NCBI RefSeq assembly: GCF_009766085.1
Contig: NZ_LMUF01000047.1
Span: forward strand, 295,410-359,409
Length of the DNA: 64,000 nt
Source of the DNA: Burkholderia sp. S171
GTDB lineage: Bacteria; Pseudomonadota; Gammaproteobacteria; Burkholderiales; Burkholderiaceae
Direction of reading: 5' to 3'
Part shown: piece by piece, positions 19,553 to 30,635 of the stretch
Numbering within the stretch: the first letter of the stretch is position 1
How the letters are laid out: each line of letters begins with the position of its first letter
The notes under the pieces: generated by a model
The model's input: only the letters and a program-made list of their open reading frames with translations
Database searches by the model: none
What the model was told of the DNA's origin: nothing
Position numbers and translations under genes: made by a program

Positions 19553-20578
19553 TCAGCTTTTCTTGCGCCGCAAAATATCGGCATAGACCGCGAGAATGAT
19601 GATGAGACCGGTCACCACGATCTGCCATTCCTGAGCCACTGACATGATGCGCAGGCCGTTGGTCAGCACGCTCATGATGAAGGCGCCAATGATGGTGCCC
19701 AGGATCGTGCCCGACCCGCCGCTGAGCGAGGTTCCGCCAATGACCACGGCTGCGATTGCTTCGAGTTCATACCCTTGGCCTAGCGCCGGCTGAGCCGAAT
19801 TCAGGCGCGACGCAATGAGCAATCCGGCGATGCCGCAAATGGCCCCGCTCAGGCCGTAAATGGCGATCTTCCACCGGTCGACATTCACGCCCGAAAGCCG
19901 CACGGCTTCTTCGTTGCTGCCGAGCGCAAAGGTGTATCGGCCGAGCGCCGTGCGATTCAGCGTGATCGAACTCACCGCCGCCAGGAAAAACAGGATCAGC
20001 ACCGCGTTCGGAACGGGCAGGCTCGGAAATACATAGCCGATCAACGAATCTTGAGAGATCCGGTAGAAGTTTTCGGTGTCGGTGAAATAGATGGGTTTGT
20101 CCGCCGAGACGACGAGCGAAAGCCCTTTCAGCAGCAGCATCATGCCCAACGTGGCGATGAACGGCGGGATCTTCATCTTCGCCGTGAGGGTGCCCGAAAT
20201 GGTCCCGCAGAGCGCGCCTGTGCCAATCGCAGCAATCACGCCGATCGACATCGGCAAATGCCAATACGTCAGGAACACGCCGCAAATGACTGCCGTGAAG
20301 GTCATCAACGTGCCGACGGATAAATCGATGCCGCCAGTGATGATGACGAACGTGCAAGCGATCGCCAGGACGCCGTTGACGGCCGTCGCCTGCAGGATCC
20401 CGAGCATGTTGTCCATCTGCATGAACGAGGGCGAGGCGAAGCTGAAAAACGCCAGCAGCAGGACCAGGCTCCCGAAGGCGAGCAGCTTTTGCAACGCGGT
20501 TGGCGAGAAGAGGCGGGCTCTGAGGGCGGACGCCCGTCCCTGATTTCCCAACGCCGACGTATCCGATGGCAGTGTCAT
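19553..20578 (-). CDS. RbsC-type sugar ABC transporter permease
   Basis: A 341-residue inner-membrane permease with the family hallmarks ITGGIDLSVGTLMTFTA (about residue 82) and EAIAAVVIGGTSLSGGSGT (about residue 275). AGGAGAGG precedes the ATG. It lies 24 bases after the ATPase gene and 118 bases before the binding-protein gene. A single permease gene implies a homodimer, unlike the Ytf system in this window. Confidence 0.9.
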   Translation of the reverse strand: MTLPSDTSALGNQGRASALRARLFSPTALQKLLAFGSLVLLLAFFSFASPSFMQMDNMLGILQATAVNGVLAIACTFVIITGGIDLSVGTLMTFTAVICGVFLTYWHLPMSIGVIAAIGTGALCGTISGTLTAKMKIPPFIATLGMMLLLKGLSLVVSADKPIYFTDTENFYRISQDSLIGYVFPSLPVPNAVLILFFLAAVSSITLNRTALGRYTFALGSNEEAVRLSGVNVDRWKIAIYGLSGAICGIAGLLIASRLNSAQPALGQGYELEAIAAVVIGGTSLSGGSGTILGTIIGAFIMSVLTNGLRIMSVAQEWQIVVTGLIIILAVYADILRRKKS

Positions 20579-20602
20579 GAAACGGACCTCTCCTCTAGAG
20601 AC

Positions 20603-22114
20603 TCATGCCGCTTTTAAGGTTTCACGCTGCGTCGCCAGTTGCATGATGCTCTCCTGCGTCGCCTCCGTGGCTGAGAGTTCGCCGGTAATGCGACCCTCGC
20701 ACATCACGACAATACGGTCGCTCATGCGCAAGATTTCCGGCAGTTCGGAGGAGATCATCACGATCGCCTTGCCTTGGTCCGCGAGCGCGCGCAGGAGCTT
20801 GTAGATTTCGCTCTTGGCGCCAACGTCGATGCCGCGCGTCGGCTCGTCGAAGAACAGCACGTCGCAGTCGCGTTCGAGCCATTTGGCGATGACAATTTTC
20901 TGCTGATTGCCGCCCGAAAGGAGCCGCACTTCCTGCGTCGCGGAGGGTGTACGAATGGCGAGCAGCGTGATGAAATGGGCGGCTGTCCGGCGTATCTGGG
21001 CGCGGCGCAAGAAAACCTTGAGCGACAGGAATTTGCCCAGGTTGGACATCACGATGTTCGATTCAACATCCATGCCGGTCGCAAGGCCGAAGCGCTTGCG
21101 GTCTTCCGATAGATAGCCGATACCGCGCGCAACCGCATCGCTCGGGGTCCTGATCGTTACCTTCGTGCCTTTCACCAGAATGTCGCCGGATTCGATCGGA
21201 TCGGCGCCGAACACCGCCCGGGCGACTTCGGTTCGACCGGCGCCCATCAGGCCCGCAAAACCCAATATCTCGCCTTTGCGCAGCGTGAAGCTCACGTCCC
21301 TGACCAGCGGGCCGGCGTTCAGATTCTTCACTTCGAGCGCGACCTCGCCTGCGCCTGCGATGCTCTGGGAAGGTGCGGCGTCGGTCAACGATCGCCCGAC
21401 CATCATCCCGATGATCGCCTCCACGCTGCTGTCGCGGGCGGTAACGGTTGCTACGTACTCCCCGTCACGCAACACGGTGACGCGATCGGAAATCTGCTTC
21501 AGCTCGTCCATCTTGTGCGAGATATAGATGATTCCCACGCCCCGGCTTTTCAGCTCCCGGATGATGCGAAAGAGCTCGGCGATCTCGGCATCGTTGAGCG
21601 CGGAGGTAGGCTCGTCCATGATCAGGACACGCGAATCGAAGGACAAGGCCTTGGCGATCTCGACCATCTGCTGGCTGGCGACGGTGAGCGTTCCGACAAT
21701 CGCGCGCGGATCGAGGTTCACATGCATGCGGGCAAGAATCTCGCGTGCTTGCGCGTTGAGCTTGTCTTCATCGAGGAACAGGCCGAGGTGCCCGCGGGGC
21801 TCGCGGCCGATGAACATATTCTGGGCGACGCTCAGATGATTCATCAACTGGAGTTCTTGATGAATGATGCAGACGCCCATGGTTTGCGCCTCGCGGGGGC
21901 TTGAGAAATCGACGGGCTGGCCGTCATAGAGCATTTCGCCGGAATCCCGGGTGTACACGCCCGCGAGGATTTTCATCAGCGTCGACTTGCCGGCGCCATT
22001 CTCGCCCATGACCGTGTGGACTTCACCCGCCATCAACTCGAACTGGATTTCGTGAAGCGCCCTTACGCCGGGAAAGCTTTTGTTGAGCCTTTTGACGGAA
22101 ATGAGCGGGGTCAT
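20603..22114 (-). CDS. RbsA-type sugar ABC transporter ATP-binding protein
   Basis: A 503-residue ATPase with two fused nucleotide-binding domains. The first has GENGAGKST and [11 protein letters not shown]. The second has the degenerate GLMGAGRTE loop, LLSGGNQQK and [11 protein letters not shown]. It is the first gene of the operon ATPase-permease-binding protein-fucD. Putting the ATPase first, rather than the binding protein, reverses the order of the other two importers here. Confidence 0.92.
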   Translation of the reverse strand: MTPLISVKRLNKSFPGVRALHEIQFELMAGEVHTVMGENGAGKSTLMKILAGVYTRDSGEMLYDGQPVDFSSPREAQTMGVCIIHQELQLMNHLSVAQNMFIGREPRGHLGLFLDEDKLNAQAREILARMHVNLDPRAIVGTLTVASQQMVEIAKALSFDSRVLIMDEPTSALNDAEIAELFRIIRELKSRGVGIIYISHKMDELKQISDRVTVLRDGEYVATVTARDSSVEAIIGMMVGRSLTDAAPSQSIAGAGEVALEVKNLNAGPLVRDVSFTLRKGEILGFAGLMGAGRTEVARAVFGADPIESGDILVKGTKVTIRTPSDAVARGIGYLSEDRKRFGLATGMDVESNIVMSNLGKFLSLKVFLRRAQIRRTAAHFITLLAIRTPSATQEVRLLSGGNQQKIVIAKWLERDCDVLFFDEPTRGIDVGAKSEIYKLLRALADQGKAIVMISSELPEILRMSDRIVVMCEGRITGELSATEATQESIMQLATQRETLKAA

Positions 22115-22577
22115 GGCGCGGGTTTCCCGGCCATTCCGCGACGGGTGCCTGCCTTATCGCGAGACGCGGATCGATACGACGGGCGCGGCTGCGCCGGTCT
22201 TAGCCGGGTATCGCGGCTGAAATCGTGATTGAAATCGCAACGAGAAGCCAGACACATTGCTGGGCCCCCAAATCGATGTGCCACGATTCTACGACGCTGG
22301 ACGGCAGCGGCTCAATGGTAGGCATTCCCTAGTATCGGGAGCAGATGTGCTTTCCGCATTAACACGCATTCGTAGCCATAACGCAGATTGGTTTCAACTC
22401 GCGCCGCGCTTGGCCGTCAGCGACGCCACTGAAATACCGCCACGCTTGTTACTCCCAACGTTCGATCTCCAGTGCCAAACTGGTCTCGAAGCCAACCACG
22501 AGCGATGAGCCGCGAATGGGGTCGCGCTTCAGTCTCGAAGCGCGGGAATGTGTCCAAACCAGGAGATTGCAAAAGCC
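22115..22577. other. Upstream region of the fucose operon, no gene
   Basis: 463 bases between divergent genes. No gene is supported. It contains the candidate promoter and operator at 22271-22315 for the leftward transporter operon. Confidence 0.55.
22271..22315 (-). promoter_or_regulatory. Candidate promoter and operator of the fucose transporter operon
   Basis: On the minus strand TTGAGC (22315-22310), 18 bases, TAGAAT (22291-22286). An inverted repeat AATCG-N8-CGATT at 22271-22288 overlaps the -10 and the expected start point, a repressor-like arrangement. No regulator gene is adjacent. Confidence 0.4.
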
Positions 22578-23372
22578 ATGACATCATCATCCGAGAACGG
22601 ACGGGAAGACGGACAACCCGCCATGCACACACCACAGGTTGTGTCGTCGCAGGCGTGGGAGGCGGCCCGCGAGCAACTGCTTGTGAAGGAAAAGGCCCAC
22701 ACCCGCGCCCGTGACGCGCTGGCCGCCGAGCGCCGGCGCATGCCGTGGATGGCCGTGGAGAAGGCGTACGCGTTCGAGGGGCCGGCGGCCAAGGCGAGTC
22801 TCCTCGATCTCTTCGACGGCCGGCGTCAGCTGATCGTCTACCGCGCCTTCTTCGAGCCGGGCGTGTTCGGTTGGCCCGAGCACGCCTGCCGGGGCTGCTC
22901 CATGGTGGCCGACCAGGTTGCCCATGTCGCTCACCTGAACGCCCGTGACACCACCCTCGTCTTTGTCTCACGTGCGCCCCAAGCGGACATCGCGCGGCTG
23001 AAGGCGCAGATGGGCTGGGAGATACCGTGGTTCACCCTCACGGACAGCTTCGACGCCGACTTCGGCGTGGCCGAGTGGCATGGCACGAACGTGTTTTACC
23101 GCGACGGCGACCGCGTGTTCCGCACCTACTTCCTCAACAGCCGCGGCGACGAGCAGATGGGGGGCACCTGGAACTATCTCGACATCACGCCGCTGGGCCG
23201 TCAGGAGGCCTGGGAGGACTCGCCCGAGGGATACCCTCAGACGCCGACCTACAAGTGGTGGAACTGGCACGACAGCTACGTCGCAGACGCGGCGCCCGAC
23301 AAGAAGTGGGTCGAGGTGTCGGACGCTGGGGAAGCGGCTTTCCGGAACCAGGACGCAAGCACGAAGCCATGA
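22578..23372 (+). CDS. DUF899 family thioredoxin-like protein
   Basis: A 264-residue cytoplasmic protein of the DUF899 family, which has a thioredoxin-like fold and unknown function. Typical blocks are AAERRRMPWMAVEKAYAFEG, LIVYRAFFEPGVFGWPEHAC, GCSMVADQVAHVAHLNARDT and FNSRGDEQMGGTWNYLDITPLGR-like text near the C terminus (here LNSRGDEQMGGTWNYLDI). The ATG at 22578 is preceded by AGGAG 12 bases upstream; an ATG ten codons earlier has none. It appears monocistronic. Codon use is strongly GC-rich. Confidence 0.88.
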   Translation: MTSSSENGREDGQPAMHTPQVVSSQAWEAAREQLLVKEKAHTRARDALAAERRRMPWMAVEKAYAFEGPAAKASLLDLFDGRRQLIVYRAFFEPGVFGWPEHACRGCSMVADQVAHVAHLNARDTTLVFVSRAPQADIARLKAQMGWEIPWFTLTDSFDADFGVAEWHGTNVFYRDGDRVFRTYFLNSRGDEQMGGTWNYLDITPLGRQEAWEDSPEGYPQTPTYKWWNWHDSYVADAAPDKKWVEVSDAGEAAFRNQDASTKP

Positions 23373-23700
23373 CTGGGTGCCAGGCGCGTACGAGCGTCAT
23401 ACCGAGGGTGGGGCGCTGCCACCTGCTCGTACACGGACGTCTCGAAGCCAATGCGTATCTCGACCACGGCATGTCGAAGAAGGGCAGCCCCCGTGCCAAC
23501 TGTTTTCATCATCGAGGCGTCGCGGAGCATCGCGTGTTTCGCCTGCCTCGCGCCAGCCGTCCGGCAATCGGGACGAAAGCGCATGCTTTTTGCTTAAGCG
23601 AAGCTGCGAAGGGCCGTGTCGCAAGCGCGCGATGCAGGCTGGCTGGCGATAAGCCCGCCGAATGCGGGCAGCGGCCCGGCCGACCCGCGGCGGAGGAGCT
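23373..23700. other. Intergenic stretch, nothing identified
   Basis: 328 bases between the DUF899 gene and the broken lipase gene. Only low-complexity GC-rich frames; no repeat or clear terminator seen. Confidence 0.5.
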
Positions 23701-24714
23701 ATGCAAGGAAGCAATGACAAGGTACGCGCTGCAATTTTTGCCGTGGCGGCGTTCCTGCTGACCTCATGCGGCGGCGGGGGAAGCGGCTCGAGTGGTGCGC
23801 CCAACCCACCGGGCGGCATTGATCTGCAAGTTGTCTCGTTCGGCGACAGTCTGTCGGACGTCGGAACCTATGCGCCGATCGCGAGCGCGGTCGGCGGAGG
23901 GCGATTCACCACCAATCCGGGACAAGTGTGGACTCAGGATGTCGCGCAATACTATGGCGATAAGCTCACCGCTGCGTTCACCATCGACATCGCTCATGAG
24001 TTGAGTGCGCAAGGCGGCCTTGGCTATGCGGAGGGCGGGGCCACGGTGGCCACGCCGGCAAACCAGTACGACTTTCTAACCGACGTGATCGGCAATATAG
24101 AAATGCCTGTCAATCAACAGGTGTCGAGCTATTTGTCCGCTCACAAGAGCTTCAACTCCGGTCAACTGGTGCTGGTTTGGGCAGGCGCCAACGACGTGCT
24201 TCGCGCCGGGCAGCTGCCGGCCGCGGCGCCGACCGTGCAGACAGCAGCAACGACCCTGGCTCAAGTGGTTGGACAGATCATCCAGAACGGCGCCACTCAT
24301 GTTGTGGTAGTCAATGTCCCCAATATCGGATTGACGCCCAAGGGCATTACTTCGTCCGATGGCGGGGCAAACCTGACCCAGTTATCGCAACTGTTTAACA
24401 GTGACTTGAACGCTGCCTTGCAGGCCGACGGGCTGTAAGGCAAGGTGATCCAGATCGATTCTTACACTTGGGCCGATCAGATCATTGCGAACTTCCAGGC
24501 GAATGGCTTTGCTGTGTCGAACACAAGCACCGCCTGCGATCCTTCGAAAACGCCCGACGACACGTCGTTGCTTTGCTCGCCGGCTACCTATGCGACGCCC
24601 AATGCCGATCAGACGTACATCTTTGCCGACGACATTCATCCGGCAACGCGTCTTCATTCGCTGTTCGCCCAGTTCGTGGAGCAGCAGATTGCCGCGAGCG
24701 GTCTGGGTCATTGA
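23701..24714 (+). pseudogene. GDSL-type secreted lipase/esterase with in-frame stop
   Basis: A 337-codon reading frame interrupted by TAA at 24436-24438 (codon 246), then continuing in the same frame to 24714. The N terminus is a lipoprotein signal (FLLTSCGG). Block I FGDSLSDVG carries the nucleophile serine and block III is GANDVL. The Asp/His pair of block V (DDIHPATRLH) lies after the stop, so the 245-residue product lacks part of the catalytic triad. TAA replaces what is probably CAA (Gln) in the GLQGKV stretch, a single C-to-T change. GGAGG precedes the ATG at 23701. Either a recent pseudogene, a read-through gene or a sequencing error. Confidence 0.85.
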
Positions 24715-25147
24715 TGGGAACTCGCACGCCCGGTCTGACCTCGTCTTGCCATTGCATCGATCAAGATGCATTCCTGCGCGCCGTGATCATGAAGACGTTC
24801 GCAAATTTGCTCTTGCCGAGATCCCGACAAACACCTTTCGTTAAACCCCGAATCCGGCGGGACGTGGTGGGAAATAACAGTCTCACCCTGCGACGCTCTA
24901 TCCAGCCGCGCAGCGGCTCCCGGTAGTTCTTCATTCGCTCATCGAACAGTAACCACGCACTCGCGATCACGCTCATCGCGCGTGTCACTCGCGCCCTCGC
25001 GCATTCCATCAGGGTTAACCCATTCGAAACTATGCGGCAAAGTACCTACAGTTCTTGCATCCCAGCTTGCTTCAGGCGCGGGGGCATTTCTGCCTAAGGG
25101 CGTCTGGCGGTGTTTCCGTAGTTCCACGAACTGAAAGGAGATGACAG
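24715..25147. other. Intergenic stretch upstream of NCS1 permease
   Basis: 433 bases with no supported gene. An AAAGGAG ribosome site for the permease lies at 25134-25140. No clear operator. Confidence 0.5.
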
Positions 25148-26605
25148 ATGGAAATCCGCGATCCTTCCCCCGGCCTCTACAACGAAGATCTCGCGCCCGC
25201 CAGGCAGCGCAACTGGGGTGCCTTCAGCATCTTCAACGTATGGACCTCGGACGTGCACAGCCTCTGGGGCTACTACCTCGCCGCCAGCCTGTTCCTGCTG
25301 TGCGGCAGCTTTATCAACTTCGTGCTGGCGATCGGGCTCGGCTCGCTGGTGATCTTCGCGCTAATGAATCTGATCGGCTACGCAGGCGAAAAGACCGGCG
25401 TGCCTTACCCCGTGCTGGCGCGCGCGTCCTTCGGCGTGTGGGGAGCAAACCTGGCGGCGCTGGTGCGGGCCGTGGTGGCCTGCTTCTGGTACGGCGCGCA
25501 GACGGCGGCGGCGTCGAGCGCGATGGTTGCGCTGCTGATCCGCAACGACAGCCTGATGGGGTTCCATAAGGGCACGCACTTCCTGGGCCACTCGGGGCTG
25601 GAGGTGATCTGCTATGTGGTCATCTGGGCGCTGCAGTTGCTCATCATTCAGAAGGGCATGGAGACGGTCCGAAAATTCCAGGACTGGGCCGGTCCGGCGG
25701 TGTGGGTCGCCATGCTGATCCTGGCGATCGGCCTGTGCGTCAAAGCCGGCGGCTTTTCGTTCAGCAGCGGCATTCCGATGGACGTGCTGCTCGATAAGAC
25801 CAAGGACGCCGGCGTCAGCGGCGAGCCCGGTTCGTTCTGGGCGCTGATGGCAGTGGGCGCGACCTGGATCACTTACTTCGCGGCGCTGTACCTGAACTTT
25901 TGCGACTTCTCGCGTTACGCCAAGAATCGCGACGCAGTGAAAAAGGGCAATCTGTGGGGCCTGCCGGTGAACCTGATCGCGTTTTCGCTAGTCGCCGGTG
26001 TCACCACCATCGCCGCCTTCAAGGTATACGGCGAAGTGCTCCTGCACCCCGAGCAGATATCGGCGAAGTTCGACAGCTGGGTGCTGGCACTCATCGCGGC
26101 GCTGACCTTTGCAGTCGCCACGCTGGGCATCAACGTGGTCGCCAATTTCGTCTCGGCCGCGTTCGACATCTCCAACACGTTTCCCAAGCAGATCAGCTTC
26201 AAGAAGGGCGGCTACATTGCTGCGGCCATCGCGCTGGTGCTTTACCCGTTCGCGCCGTGGGAAGGCAATGCCGCGCACTTCGTCAATGCCATCGGCGCCA
26301 CGATGGGTCCATTGCTGGGGATCGTTCTGGTGGACTACTACCTGGTGGCCAAGGGCAACATCAATGTCGCAGAGCTTTATCAGGAGCACGGCGAGTACCG
26401 CTACGAAGGCGGTTGGAACGTCAACGCGGTAGTCGCCGCGGCGGTCGGCAGCGTGTTTTCGACCTTCCTGCCCAACTTCACCAACCTGTTGCCGGCCTGG
26501 TGGAATACCTATGGCTGGTTCTTCGGGGTGGTGATTGGCGGCGGCATGTACCTGATCATGGCGACACTGCGGCCGCGTACCGCGATCGCGGCGACTCGCG
26601 CTTGA
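25148..26605 (+). CDS. NCS1-family nucleobase/hydantoin:cation symporter
   Basis: A 485-residue inner-membrane transporter with about 12 helices, predicted to import a purine, pyrimidine, allantoin or hydantoin with H+ or Na+. NCS1 signatures include the N-terminal NEDLAP...NWGAFSIFNVWTSD stretch (about residues 12-35), GVPYPVLARASFGVWGAN (about 84-101) and CDFSRYAKNRDAVKKG (about 248-263). The ATG at 25148 is preceded by AAAGGAG. A TetR-type gene follows after 217 bases. No catabolic enzyme for nucleobases is adjacent, so the substrate is open. Confidence 0.9.
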   Translation: MEIRDPSPGLYNEDLAPARQRNWGAFSIFNVWTSDVHSLWGYYLAASLFLLCGSFINFVLAIGLGSLVIFALMNLIGYAGEKTGVPYPVLARASFGVWGANLAALVRAVVACFWYGAQTAAASSAMVALLIRNDSLMGFHKGTHFLGHSGLEVICYVVIWALQLLIIQKGMETVRKFQDWAGPAVWVAMLILAIGLCVKAGGFSFSSGIPMDVLLDKTKDAGVSGEPGSFWALMAVGATWITYFAALYLNFCDFSRYAKNRDAVKKGNLWGLPVNLIAFSLVAGVTTIAAFKVYGEVLLHPEQISAKFDSWVLALIAALTFAVATLGINVVANFVSAAFDISNTFPKQISFKKGGYIAAAIALVLYPFAPWEGNAAHFVNAIGATMGPLLGIVLVDYYLVAKGNINVAELYQEHGEYRYEGGWNVNAVVAAAVGSVFSTFLPNFTNLLPAWWNTYGWFFGVVIGGGMYLIMATLRPRTAIAATRA

Positions 26606-26822
26606 TGGTTCTATCGGAGCGGGTAAGCGGGTAGCGGTGCGAGAAGAGGGACGCACCGCGTACGAGACTTCGTAGAGGCACGGCCGTCATTCCGCTATCG
26701 ATACACGAACGACCGATATACGCATGTCCTCTTCGGTTTCAAAGCAATAGCCAACTGGAAAAACCAATCATCCGTTGCGCTGTAGAATCTGAGCTAATAC
26801 TCGCTTTTGACCAGGTTGCATC

Positions 26823-27464
26823 GTGACGACGAACAGACGTCCCTCATTAAAGCCGCGAAAAATCCCGCAGCAATCCCGCGCCGAACAAACCGTTGCCACC
26901 ATTCTGGAGGCAGCGGCCCGCGTGCTCGAAACGAAGGGGATGGACGGGATGAATACCAATCTCGTCGCGCAGCGCGCGGGTGTCGGCGTCGGCTCCCTGT
27001 ATCAGTACTTTCCTAACAAGGACGCGCTCATTGTTGCCCTTAGCAAGCGGGAAGGGGCCGAGTTCTTTGCAGAGGCTGCAGGTGCATTGAGCGAACCCAC
27101 GGGTCAGAGGGCATTGAAGCACCTGATTGCCGTCGCGGTCCATCAGCAACTGCGTCGTCCCGCGCTTGCACGGGCGCTCGATTTCGAGGAAAACCGCCCG
27201 GTCATTGCCAAGGAACTGGTGGCATCGAAGGCTGCTTTTTACGAAATTATCCGACAGATTCTGGTCCGTGAAGATATTCCGCCGCAGCCGAACATGGAGA
27301 CCGCAGCCGACGACCTCGTGGCCATCATTCGGGCCATGGTAGATGCAGCGGGGGAGCGCGGTGAATCGGACCGACGAGATCTGGAAAGCCGGGTCAGCCG
27401 TACGTTATTCGGATACCTGGGGATCATGGAGCGTCAGCCCGAAAAATCGCGCGCCCGGAGATAG
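26823..27464 (+). CDS. TetR/AcrR-family transcriptional regulator
   Basis: A 213-residue regulator with an N-terminal TetR DNA-binding domain (about residues 18-66: TILEAAARVLETKGMDGMN, then VAQRAGVGVGSLYQYFPNK). The C-terminal ligand domain is unassigned. The start is GTG at 26823. It could regulate the upstream permease or the downstream VOC-family gene. Two related sites lie downstream: GCGAGCAATTGTTC at 27571 and CGAGCAATTACTCG at 27673. Confidence 0.85.
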   Translation: MTTNRRPSLKPRKIPQQSRAEQTVATILEAAARVLETKGMDGMNTNLVAQRAGVGVGSLYQYFPNKDALIVALSKREGAEFFAEAAGALSEPTGQRALKHLIAVAVHQQLRRPALARALDFEENRPVIAKELVASKAAFYEIIRQILVREDIPPQPNMETAADDLVAIIRAMVDAAGERGESDRRDLESRVSRTLFGYLGIMERQPEKSRARR

Positions 27465-27784
27465 ACGACTTCCCCGGGCCGCGGAATGCCGTCGTCGGGA
27501 AGTCATCGAACGATCATCCCGCGCGTCCTGCTTCCGAGATAGCGAGCGCTATCTGGACGCGTTCGAAAATGCGAGCAATTGTTCAGATCGCTACTGCGGC
27601 AGACGCGTAATCGTCCGTCATTGTTGGCCCGCACGCTGGGGGAAGTGCGCTGTCCAATGCGAGTTTTAAAATCGAGCAATTACTCGCAAAATGGACTCCG
27701 TGGAGAGTCATGCGACCAGCACAACGGCATAGGTCGGTGACCACTTGCTCCACGGTACATTTCAACCTCTATGCGAGATCGACC
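27465..27784. other. Intergenic region with two similar short palindromic words
   Basis: 320 bases with no gene. GAGCAATTGTTC (27573-27584) and CGAGCAATTACTCG (27673-27686) are similar, partly palindromic and 100 bases apart, just ahead of the VOC gene. They may be binding sites for the TetR protein encoded upstream. Confidence 0.4.
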
Positions 27785-28186
27785 ATGAATCTTCATCAAG
27801 AAGCAAAGCTGAATCACCTGAGTTTCCCCACTACCAACGTAGCCGAGACGGCTGCATTTTTCGAGAAATACCTCGGCTGTGAGATCGTCGCGGCTGGGGA
27901 GAGCTGCTTGCTCAAGCGGAATGGGTTTGACATCGTTCTGGACCACGTTGCGGAAGAAGTGCCGGTCTGGCCCAAAAACTTCCACTTCGGCCTGGAGGTC
28001 GACAGCCTGGATGACGTCCATACCCTCTATAAGGAATTCCTGGACGATGGTGTTCGCATGGAAACGGAGGTCTTCAACAACTCGCGTGGATCGCGGTTCT
28101 TTTGCCGCTCGCCGGGTGGCGTCCTGATCGAGATCAACACTCGCGCGGATATGCAAAAGCAGGATCAGTGGCAAAAGCTGTTTTAA
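27785..28186 (+). CDS. VOC-family protein (glyoxalase/dioxygenase fold)
   Basis: A 133-residue cytoplasmic protein with one vicinal-oxygen-chelate domain: LNHLSFPTTNVAETAAFFEKYLG at the N terminus, FHFGLEVDSLDDV in the middle and FFCRSPGGVLIEI near the end. Possible metal ligands are His10 and a C-terminal Glu. The first Met of the conserved domain at 27785 was chosen; the frame extends 25 codons upstream without homology. Substrate unknown. Short VOC proteins include antibiotic-binding and isomerase types. Confidence 0.8.
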   Translation: MNLHQEAKLNHLSFPTTNVAETAAFFEKYLGCEIVAAGESCLLKRNGFDIVLDHVAEEVPVWPKNFHFGLEVDSLDDVHTLYKEFLDDGVRMETEVFNNSRGSRFFCRSPGGVLIEINTRADMQKQDQWQKLF

Positions 28187-28281
28187 ATAGAGGGGCGAAT
28201 AGCATCCAAACATAGGCGGTCATCGAGCGGGTTCAACCCCTTCGCTTTGGCATGGTGATGCCGCGATGTATCGTCTGTTTC

Positions 28282-28671
28282 TCAGTGCTTATTGCACACC
28301 GCACGCAATATATATTCTCCGCCCGTACCCGGAACGACAACCGACGGAGCGTCTTGCTCCGGTGGCAATGAAGCGAGGACGTTACCTTCTGCATCGTAGA
28401 ACGTGAGTGCGTTCACGAGGAGCGTTCTGCCCTGACAGTCCGCAACGTATTGCGTCTTGAGCGCCTTGGCGGGACGTCCGAGCTGTACGTCCGTTTCTAC
28501 CGCCAAGACGGTCTGAGTCCAGGCATTGACGATGTTTCCGCTGCGAGTAATAGAGTCTGAATCAACGCTTATTGCCTCCGCCGGGTTCGCGAAGACCTGG
28601 ACCCAGTCAGATGCAATCGCCGGGACCGACAGGAAAAACAGACATGCGCCGAGCGCGGACATTCTTTTCAT
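28282..28671 (-). CDS. Small exported protein, surface-adhesin E-like
   Basis: A 129-residue secreted protein: signal peptide (about residues 1-20, PAIAS cleavage region), then WVQVFANPAEAISVDSDSITRSGNIVNAWTQTVL, a beta-rich pattern resembling the surface-adhesin protein E family. Two cysteines (CQG and AVCNKH) may form a disulfide. Function in this organism is unknown. It stands alone, convergent to the VOC gene. Confidence 0.7.
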   Translation of the reverse strand: MKRMSALGACLFFLSVPAIASDWVQVFANPAEAISVDSDSITRSGNIVNAWTQTVLAVETDVQLGRPAKALKTQYVADCQGRTLLVNALTFYDAEGNVLASLPPEQDAPSVVVPGTGGEYILRAVCNKH

Positions 28672-29124
28672 ATTTGATCTTTATAACGTCGAGTGAAGGG
28701 AGAAGCAGTCCGCGTTCGCCTCCGGCGGACGCCGTCCGACCCTCAGCACCGCTCAGGCTTTCGCTGACGTCAGCTTTTCAGGTGCAACGGTCATCCATGG
28801 CGGGTGATTATGCGAGAACAGGCGTTCGCACCGGCCGTCAACGCCTTGGGCAAACGGCACTGGTGAACGAACGGCTGTGCGGACTCGTGCGGGAAGCGGA
28901 GCGAGCCGGCGTCCGCCCTTCATGGTCGGGCGAAGCACTGCTAACTGAGCTACGGGCTGCAACGGGTGAGTCGTAGTCCGTAGTCTGTGCACGACAGAAT
29001 CCGGACGCTGCCGAACGCGCATCCGTTCTTCAACATCCGCCGCCGAGCGTTCCTAAAAAAGTGTCCCGACAAGTGTCCCGACAAGTGTCCCGACATCAGG
29101 ACGCTCATACCCGTCACCCCAGTC
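28672..29124. other. Intergenic region between the small exported gene and argG
   Basis: 453 bases. Frames on both strands at 28750-29020 look like non-coding GC-rich sequence; none has a domain or ribosome site. A 12-bp triplet repeat sits at 29059-29094. Confidence 0.5.
29059..29094. repeat. Three exact 12-bp tandem repeats
   Basis: AAGTGTCCCGAC occurs three times without change (29059, 29071, 29083), about 30 bases past the argG stop codon. Confidence 0.9.
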
Positions 29125-30474
<1,350 letters not shown>

Positions 30475-30635
30475 TTAAGGGTGAGGTACGAGCTGATAAA
30501 GGTGAAATTGCACTCCCAGGTCGAGGGCGCGATGGCGTTATTCGACAGTTCCGACCCGGAAGTTAAAAATTAAGCACGATTTTCAACGATTTGGGCGCTG
30601 CTGTCGAATGGCAGCTGACAAAATGGATACCAAAA

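Noticed and set aside
28572-29022. Frames on both strands between the small exported gene and argG
   Set aside because: No domain, no ribosome site, and partly antisense to the 28282 gene. Possibly a degenerate dispersed repeat, but I could not show it.
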